Assembly: GCA_009760855.2 (NCBI GenBank)
Contig: WPIO01000008.1
Coordinates: 12,700,982-12,764,981 of the forward strand
Reading direction: 5' to 3'
Origin: Cristatella mucedo
Lineage: Eukaryota; Bryozoa; Phylactolaemata; Cristatellidae
DNA: 64,000 nucleotides
In this document: in pieces, positions 56,390 to 64,000 of the stretch
How positions within the stretch are numbered: the first letter of the stretch is position 1
Layout of the letters: every line of letters begins with the position of its first letter
Program-made: the position numbers and the translations under genes
Notes under the pieces: model-generated
Database searches by the model: none
Told to the model about the DNA's origin: nothing
What the model saw: only the letters and a program-made list of their open reading frames with translations

Positions 56390-57140
56390 TAATAATAAAA
56401 AAACATTTTTAGAGCAGTATAAGAATTTTTAAAGAGCACATAGAGGTCAAGGGTCAACCTGCTAATACAATTTCTACGATCATCCGACGTAAATATCGCA
56501 GACTTTTTCCAAATCCACTAGAACATTCTTATGCTCTTTCAATTGAGCGTCCAGAATAACAATGCTCTCAGCTCTTGGGCTTCTTCGGCAGCGGCGCTCG
56601 CGCGGTGTCTGGCGATTCTTACCCGACCCGCTACGCGTCGGTGAGGCCGGCTTATTCTAGGAGCATCACGCTGCTGGAGATTTTAGTTCGATACAGGTCT
56701 GCCTAAAAATAAATTCATTAAAATTTTCACCTGAGGGCCTGTCCTTTGCCTCTGAGTCGTGTGTCATTGCTGGTGACGCGACCCTTGCTTAGGTCCGCCC
56801 AGCTGTGACTCTCGTATATAAACATATGGCGATTTCAAAAGCCCGCCATTTACCGCTAATGCACCGGTCGTGTGGTGGTGACATAGCAGCATGCCTGTCG
56901 ACCAGATCAGCTATTCCGAAAAGTATGCTGATGAAAAATATGAATACAGGTAATTTTTTTGGTGGTTTAATGTGGGCTTGGACGACCGTTTTTTAGTGCG
57001 GGAACTCCTGAAAGCTTGCCGATATTTGCCATGACTTTGTTAAATGCTAGATGGGGCTGCATGACACCCCTCCCCCTTTCTCCCGAGTCACTCTCTCGGC
57101 GTTCTCATGAGATCGTGCCGATAGGAAACGCAGCATGGAC
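56390..57140. other. Unassigned
   Basis: No gene or repeat recognised. Confidence 0.35.
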
Positions 57141-57356
57141 GTGTGCCTACTGCCAGTGAACTGTTGGCACGTGCCTCCATAGTGAATTTGACGAGGGGCT
57201 TTTCGCATTTTTGTGGCCGACGCGTGCGGTCGTCACGTGTATTACTCAAGTTTCCCTTCCCTGTGCGGTTGGTTGTGGAGGTTGTTCATCTCAGGGAAAG
57301 CCGGTGCGGCACGCTGGTGCTATGGCGCTCCGACGCGCCGCTGGGTACGGGCCGGT

Positions 57357-57752
57357 ATGCTTGTAAGAGGCAGCTGGCGTGGCAAAATTACGCCGCTTCC
57401 TCAGAAGCCCTCAATCTCACACGAGCGTGTTTTTTTTCCTTATGAATGCAGAAAGGTTGTATGCCTGAATGCTGAAAAGCTCTGCGTCTTGGCAAGAGAA
57501 AGCTCATGCAGACCTTCTGGCTCGGTATTTCTAATCGCACCCGCTGAATTTCGAAGGCTGCAAGACAAGCAATTCCGGGAACAGAATCATACACTTCCTG
57601 GAGGAATGACGAATGAAGAGTTAACTAGTGCTCAGCGGCGGCCAGCTCGTGTTTGTCTCCACATGTACGACGTTTCACGTGTAGCTTGCTGCTACCTGGA
57701 GCCCAAAATTGGCCGCCGTACTAGAAGTCGATCTTGTATTGCAAGGATTTAA
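57357..57752 (+). other. Open frame of 131 codons from ATG, product unknown
   Basis: The frame stays open across an acceptor-like TTTTTTTTCCTTATGAATGC-AG (ends 57450). Its last 95 codons (for example APAEFRRLQDKQFREQNHTL) look moderately protein-like. There is no recognised domain and no confirmed donor. It may be a non-coding transcript or a chance frame. Confidence 0.2.
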
Positions 57753-57759
57753 ATGAATT

Positions 57760-58440
57760 GCGATTGAGGTGGCAGCTCAAACTGGCTGTGGTCCTGAGTT
57801 GGGCAAGTCGTCTGCTGCTGATCATGCTGCTGCATTCCACGTGTAAATTTTTGGAAGGATTGCTGAATTTTAGTAATCATGGACTCTTTGTAAAGATCCA
57901 GACCTGCTGGTCACAAGCTGCCAAACCGTGGCGAGCGCCAGCCATCAACTGTGTGCTGTATCCTTCGGCTAATGGGGTAGTGATTGGCCAAGGCACTTGG
58001 TTGTTCACACCTTCGGAGGTTAGGTTTGCCAAGGCACCTTGTTTAGTTTAATCATGTCAAGATGCATGCACTTATTATTTGTGGATGAGCATTGAACTGA
58101 ACGAGGTCTTAACTCCACTTTAGCCTTCTTACCCTGCATTCCTCCAACCTCTTATCTCTTACTTCATTTACCACCTAGGAGTGACAGCGACTCAGCAAAA
58201 CCCTTAGAGCCTCTCTTGGGCACGCCATTCATTCGGATTTGTTGAGAGACTTTTGGGGAGAATGTGGCAGCAGATGGGAGTGAAAGAAGCAGCTCAGCCA
58301 ATTGTTCTGAAGCAAAGTGTTCAAGCTTGCAGTATGTTTTTATAACCTGCCTGCCGGTTTTTTAACCTGCCTGCTTGGTTCTACCATCACTTGCCCAAGG
58401 TGGCAGCTTACTTCAGCATTACATCTTAATCTTCAAGTCT
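57760..58440. other. Unassigned
   Basis: A short AACCTGCCTGC duplication at about 58346-58376; otherwise nothing recognised. Confidence 0.35.
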
Positions 58441-58444
58441 GGGG

Positions 58445-58560
58445 TTTATAATAATAATAATATAGTACATTTGTATGGAATCCTCAAAGAACTGTAATTC
58501 TTTCTAGCCACTCTATAGATGCTTTATAGAAAGCATTACCAAATGATTGGTGGTAACATC
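58445..58560 (-). mobile_element. LINE-A tail, minus strand
   Basis: (AAT)n at 58448, TGGAATCCTCAAAGAACTG and CTAGCCACTCTATAGATGC. Confidence 0.65.
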
Positions 58561-58619
58561 TGCCAGCAGCCATGCCTTTTAAGGGCCTTTTGGTACTGTT
58601 TTATCAAGCATGACACCAC

Positions 58620-58735
58620 GCACCATTTGATCGTGTTTTTTTTGCAGCAAATGTAGTAAGGCGCCTAGAAAAAAGATTGAGTTCTCTGAGGGTGCTTTAT
58701 CAATCAAGTATGTTATTATTATTATAAAAAGGCAC
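58620..58735 (+). mobile_element. LINE-A tail, plus strand
   Basis: GCAAATGTAGTAAGGCGCCTAG-type start, GATTGAGTTCTCTGAGGGTG and (ATT)n. With the minus-strand tail just upstream it forms a head-to-head tail pair. Confidence 0.65.
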
Positions 58736-58789
58736 TGGCTTTGTGGCACGAGCCTGCTTAGAGAGGGGATACCTCATCCAAGTTGGTTC

Positions 58790-59415
58790 GTGCATTTGTG
58801 ACATAACGTTTCGACTTCTGTAACTCACTACTTGCAGGTCTTCTAGCCTATGCAATCAGGCACTTACAGCTGGTGGTTGCAAAGCTAAGCAGCCAGGCTT
58901 GTCTGTCACAAGTGTCTCAGCCACATCATACTACTTCTCGGTGACATGCACTGGCTTGGCTCCCCATCAAGTAGCACATTGACTTCAGGGGTTTAGTCTC
59001 TCACTTTTTAGGGTCCCTTCATTTTCTTGCTCCAGCTTACCCATTCGAGCTGCTCCCCAGTCCGGCCAGGCATCGTACCACCCGTGCTTTCTAACTCAAG
59101 TAATAGCTGTGCGTCGAACCAACCTGAAATACTGTGGAGATCGGTTATACTCTTTTCAAAGCCTGGAACTTGCTCCCGACCCACATCACGACATCCCACT
59201 AACTAGGCGGTGTTTAAAACAGAAGCTAAACACGTGCTGTTTCCTCAAAGCATTTTGTGGGTCCTTGTGAATCGTCTGCTGTGTGCATATGCATGCTGAC
59301 ATTGGGCATGCTATTCCTAACTATACTGACATGCAACATATGTAAAAAGCCCAGTCCTCTGAGGATCTATGCAATTCCTCTTTTATTATTATTATTAATA
59401 TTATTTATAATACAA
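58790..59415 (+). mobile_element. LINE-A 3' end copy
   Basis: TTCGACTTCTGTAACTCACT, CTCCCCATCAAGTAGCAC, CAAAGCCTGGAACTTGCTCC and a tail with (ATT)n at 59384. Stops and frameshifts throughout. Confidence 0.8.
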
Positions 59416-59419
59416 TGGC

Positions 59420-61830
59420 CTCTTTAATTTGCATGTGCGAATCAACCTTAGCAGCAGCAAGAAGGCTTTTTTTTTCAGTCATGTGCTCGAGGCTACAGCT
59501 GTTGGTTACATGCATCTGTCATGTGCACCGAATGCTGCTGCCTAGGCAAATAGCATGTAGCAGGAATACCGGCATACCGCCCTCTCCGTGAAGATAAATT
59601 ATGACAATGCGACTGCATTTGTTTACTCAAAGGCTGAGTAGCTGAACGTGTGTCCAGCAGAAGCTCGGTGCTGTGGGGGGCACCGCAAGGCCATCGGCTG
59701 TGTGTGCTGCTGCTGCCTGGCACCAGGCGCCGTCTGTGAGACATGCTAGCAGGAGGCCGAGCCAACAAAAGTGCTGCCGGCGTCCTTTACTTTGCTACCA
59801 CCGGCATCTCGTGTGCTCCCTCGATTGCAGATCGATGAGGCTTGACTCGCCTGGTTAATTGCATTTTAAGCTTGCCCCAGCACAAGCTCATCGGCTTCCC
59901 ATCCGGCTCCAGCATTGCTTGCTTGATGTCTAGCAATGCTTGCTCTCATCGTGCTGCACAATACCAGCAGTGCATTGTTTAATGTTAAATGAATTGAATC
60001 GAGTTGGAGCAAAAGCTACATGCTGGCACCGATGGAAAACCCTTAGTCGTAAGTCGGACTCTCTATGCTGTGTATTGCTTTTGTCTTCCTGATTCCTCTT
60101 CTGCAAGCCCAGGCGGCAGTCGTTAAGGATTTTATTTTCGCCTTGTAAATGAGCCTGCTCGATCGGCTGACCTTTATGTTATCTCTCTGTTGCCTGGAGT
60201 CAGCATGGGTAGAGCCAAGCAGGGCTGCATGTCAAGCCCACCCCTCCCCCAATCCTCCTAGCCACCTCCAGACTCTGGTGGTTGCCGTCCAGTTGTGGTG
60301 TCGTTTTACGATGACTGATTCTGACAAGATTGCCCCCCCCCCCAAAGTGTGCGAGTACTCCATCTTTCAGACACGTCATGCTTCCTCCTGACATCGCACG
60401 TCTGGTGCCTAAAACGCACTTTGATGACGGAGACAGAGTGGAGAAATCTAGGCGTGCAGCAGTCGCCTGGTTGGTTGCACTACATGCTTCATTCGCCAGG
60501 TATGTCCATGTGCCCCCCTCCCGCTTGCCAGCTGCAGGGGGCATGGAATGTGGGGGGGGCACGCTTGTTGTGTCAGCAGCAGGAAGTCGGCAGCCTACTT
60601 CTGCACTGCCTTGGCTTGGATTCGTACGCCTGGTTTTTAGACAGCGAGTCTTGCTTCCTGCCTGCTTTCTACCTACTCGAGTAATCAATGTGTTGGGTGG
60701 TCCGAGACTTAGGGAAGACTTTGGCAGCCAAACCTGGTTCTACTTCTTTGGCCAAGACTCAAGCTAGACTTAGCTTGGTGCCGTTCTGGTCACGCCTACT
60801 GCATCACATTCAAAGGAAAAGGGCGACTTAACCGGTGAAATCATCGATGCATTTTCAATCGGTGAGTTCCTGTTTATGGGACACTCTGAGCTCGGAGTCA
60901 TAAACAGATTTTGAAGCGAGTGGTAAAGGCTATAGCAGACAGGTTTCATTCTACCGACAATTGCATTAGCGAAATGCTGTAGCTATCCCATGAATGCTTA
61001 GTGGGCAGAGCGAGTAGGAAGCAAGACTGGGAGCAAACTGCCATCTAAACCCTCTGCAAAAAGAAAGACCGAAGTAAGACTTGAGTATGTAGGAAGCAAG
61101 ACTCACCGTCTATGCCTGGCTTTACTCGGCAGCAGTCGTTCTTCACAGCTAAATTTTCTCACGAACGGCCTAAGCATGATTCTAGGTGGCAAAACACACT
61201 GATTGGCCAGCTACCTTTCGAGAGCTTCGTCTGACTGGCTGAGCAGTTCCCTTCAAATTGCCGTAGCATTGACAAAGCCGATAGATTCGCAGCTAGCTGG
61301 TGGCTGGTCATCGTTTTAATATATCACTTTCGACATCCAACCTTCTAAATGCTACTTGGCCGGCATTTGCCAGCAGAGCTTTCAGCTTGCAGTCACACTG
61401 TGTCAGGGCGAGCAAGCACGCAGCTTAGCAGCCGATGCTGCAGCACCACTGGCTTGCATTTAGCACCAGGCTACACTTGTCTGATGAGGTCTAGTCAAAA
61501 GCACGGTCTTCCCATCGCCAGTCTAGAATACGAGCATTTTGTTGCAGCCATTATTATGCGTTCGAGTAACCAATAGGAAACGTGACCGTGCGAGTGTGCA
61601 GGTTGTCTGCCACAGGCAGCTCGTGCGGAAATGTTTCGGAGAGACTTTTGCACGGGTGCTTCCTTTACGGCACATGTAATGTGCTTTAGTAGAAAATGAT
61701 TTAGTACTCTTAGGATGCATTTTTTTGGTGACGAGGTCTAGCTCATTGAAGCCAAATGTGTCACGAACGGTGGAGTAAATAACAGTGCATCGTAAGCCGT
61801 AGAGAGATGAATCAGCTGCCTCTGCGTCTG
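59420..61830. other. Unassigned; two polyC/G tracts
   Basis: Open frames on both strands, but none with convincing splice pairs or motifs. CCCCCCCCCC at 60334-60343 and a G-run at 60552-60559. Around 61640-61720 a decayed LINE-A-like tail (GCACATGTAATGTGC ... TTAGTACTCTTAGGATGC) is possible. Confidence 0.3.
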
Positions 61831-61834
61831 AGCG

Positions 61835-62098
61835 TCACGGGTCTGCCGGCCTGGTCACCACTCGTCTGCTGGCTGGCGCATGCGTTTTGCCCTGTGGTGC
61901 CAGCGCCCCGCCTTGCCATCGGGCAACTGCCATGCTTGGGCCTGCGTCGCCCGGATGCAGGTGAATGCGAGAGTCACTCCGTGTGAGCAGGTGTGTGCGA
62001 TTGATGGATTTTTTTAGAGCCCCCCACATCCTGCTCTTCCGACGACCGCTGCCAGCTGATGCCGCTCCTCCAAACGCCGACGCTGAATCCAACCGCAT
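61835..62098 (-). CDS. Candidate minus-strand ORF or first exon, product unknown
   Basis: 87 codons from a true ATG in fair start context (CTAGCCATGC, G at -3), in GC-rich sequence. The N-terminal half has a basic stretch (SGRRKSRMWGALKKSINRTH) that looks protein-like. No donor was found that would confirm an exon, and no family is recognised. Confidence 0.25.
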   Translation of the reverse strand: MRLDSASAFGGAASAGSGRRKSRMWGALKKSINRTHLLTRSDSRIHLHPGDAGPSMAVARWQGGALAPQGKTHAPASRRVVTRPADP

Positions 62099-62099
62099 G

Positions 62100-63285
62100 G
62101 CTAGCGCGGCTCGAGGTGCTGTTCACGCTTGATACTTGGACAGATGTTGGTTCTGCAGCAGAGGACGCTTCGCTTGGTCATTACTTAGTCAAAGAGGGGG
62201 CCCCTCTCCAACACAACCCACCCCCCCCCCCAGAGGCACAAGGACTGCAGCTGCCGCATCGCATCGTGCTGTGGCAGTGTGAAACTGGTAGTGCATCGGC
62301 CACCGCCATCCCACGGATTGCTGCTCACTGCATCGGCTGCCAGAGGCAGCCACGAGCTGGGTGCCGAAAGCGGCCGCTGTGCCGGGACGTTGCGTGGAAT
62401 GCTACTGATTCCAGGGGTCTCTATTATTGGATGGGTTTTTAATAACATTGTGCAGCTCTCCACACATATGTTGCTCTGGTTTTTTTTCATCTCGCCTCTT
62501 CGGTCTCCTGATTGATTTGCCTTTTTTCGAAACATACGTGGGTTTGCAGCCGTTGCCATGTCTTGTGGTGCAGAAAATACATTTTTTCTTTTGGCTAGCA
62601 AGGCATGCATGCTGGAAGCATACCTCTTTAACCTGGGCTGGCAACTGTCCCTATGGCGCCCGCTGCTGTGCATAAGTATTTGCCTACATTATCCTACACG
62701 TTGGGCTGATATCGCATCCCCGACAATCCAGATGTGTCCCGTTATTATTAGTTGTGTGTGCTTGGGCCTCTCGGCATATGTTGTGGCAGCCTCCGAGCCT
62801 CATTCAAAAAAGTGTACCCCGAAATTGCCCGGTACCGTGTTATTCCATATTCACAGTGAGCTCTGTGCCTAGCGTTTGGTTTCGCGAGTCAGCATGCTGA
62901 TTCAGCGTGGCTTTTGGAAAACAAGTCTAGTTAATCGCAGTTTAACTCCCATGGTTAGCCATTAGTAGTTCTCATAATTTCCGTGTACTTAGTCATGAAG
63001 TCAACCTGTGTCACTTTCGGATGTCCGTGTTGCAGAGGTACATGGACCCAGGAGGGGGTTCGCCAGCATGCACTAGCTATGAAGTATCTCTTTCGAATGC
63101 ATGCCACCATTTAGAGTCTACTGTTTTGTACTGATGCTTGACCTGTGGCAGCTGGGCCTTGGGAAGGAAGGAGTCGATGCCGTAGGATCGTGTCCAACCC
63201 ACACAACTTCTTTTCAATGGTTAGCTCTAAAACATGCTGAACAGAAGCCGTCTAATGGATGGTGTAGCAGGTGACACCAAGGTTG
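62100..63285. other. Unassigned
   Basis: A C-tract at about 62219-62231. No gene or repeat recognised. Confidence 0.35.
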
Positions 63286-63289
63286 CTTC

Positions 63290-64000
63290 ATTGATTATAA
63301 AAATAATAATACTACATTTGATTATAGCGCGCCCCCCAGAGAACTCAATTTTCTGTCCTAGGCACATTAAACATTTGCCTACTGCAAAGGGAAGCATGAT
63401 CGAATCGTTAGTGATAGCACATGTTACAATAACAACAAGAAAATAAAACATGGACATAGTAGAAACGGTGTGGTAACATAGCACACAGAGTCCGCCATGC
63501 CAATCTGGTTAGTGGCACAGCTAGGCCAGTGTCCAGCCACACATAAGCATATAAAGCGACGAGTCCATATCGGAGCCCACTAATTGACTGTGAGTATAAA
63601 AGATGGTGTTTTAGCGTTTCTTATTATAATGCTGGTCAAGATCACGCGGAACGGTTCGACGCAAGTAGGCCGCGACGGGTAGTCCAGGGCTGTGGGTGAG
63701 CTAGTACGAATAAATGGCACGCTCTCAAAAAGGAGTTTTGAGGTCTGTTACGAGTAGAGGTACGGTAAACATTAGTATTTCCACTGGAAAAAGGTGGTTG
63801 GTACTGATTGCTTCAGTCTGTTGAGTTGTGGTGTGAGGGTGGAGCGTGTGGAGGTTTGTCATAGATTCCGTATAACAGAGTTCAAAATTAGGATTGTACA
63901 TGACTTCATAGCAAGCGTCGCTACTTGAACCTGATCGCCAATGTGAGAGTGTGTATTAAAATTCTTCAAAACCGGGGCTTATTTTGTAAATCTGCTGCAT
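63290..64000 (-). mobile_element. LINE-A copy, minus strand, runs off the window
   Basis: (AAT)n-like tail, then GAGAACTCAATTTTCTGTCC and AAGGGAAGCATGATCGAATC, then GGTAGTCCAGGGCTGTGG matching the 6.6-kb and 46.2-kb copies. The 5' part lies beyond the right edge. Confidence 0.65.

Overview
The window is repeat-rich nuclear DNA from an invertebrate animal. Coding sequence is split by GT-AG introns. There are many dinucleotide microsatellites (CT, GA, TA, TG), two tRNA-headed SINE families, two LINE families in many broken copies, and DNA-transposon remnants. There are no bacterial operons, rRNA genes or CRISPR arrays. Microsatellite density and one RYamide-like peptide exon would fit an arthropod, but the sequence alone does not settle the phylum.

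The one gene I can rebuild in full is on the minus strand from about 43.28 kb down to 23.10 kb. It is a ubiquitin-specific protease of the USP2/USP21 type, with 12 coding exons, all introns GT-AG and all phases agreeing, and 689 codons. A long low-complexity N-terminal exon is followed by eleven short exons that carry a complete catalytic domain: the Cys box, the QQDAQEF box, two CxxC zinc knuckles, the HLKRF box, and the His and Asn boxes. Its introns are full of LINE, SINE, pogo-like and hAT-like debris.

Layout. 0-2.3 kb: SINEs, a CT microsatellite and a decayed minisatellite. 2.34-4.07 kb: a diverged tandem satellite with a unit of about 180 bp. 4.43-4.74 kb: two small plus-strand exons that may encode the end of a RYamide-type neuropeptide precursor. 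5-22 kb: LINE and SINE copies, a large foldback DNA element (7.5-8.5 kb), long GA and CT tracts, a decayed coding-like block (12.9-13.8 kb), a GC-rich candidate first exon (17.5-18.1 kb) and a polypurine tract (20.3-20.8 kb). 23.1-43.3 kb: the USP gene. 43.5-49 kb: LINE and SINE fragments, TA/CA tracts, a foldback made of two SINE tails and an interrupted CT satellite. 47.5-51.6 kb: isolated exon candidates on both strands and a GC-rich, promoter-like block. 52-64 kb: a possible LTR, more LINE/SINE copies and a few unassigned open frames.

The SINE-B family carries a 3' tail matching the end of LINE family A, which suggests it used that LINE's machinery. Apart from the USP gene, gene calls here are single exons or exon pairs judged from open frames plus splice sites, and are marked as uncertain.
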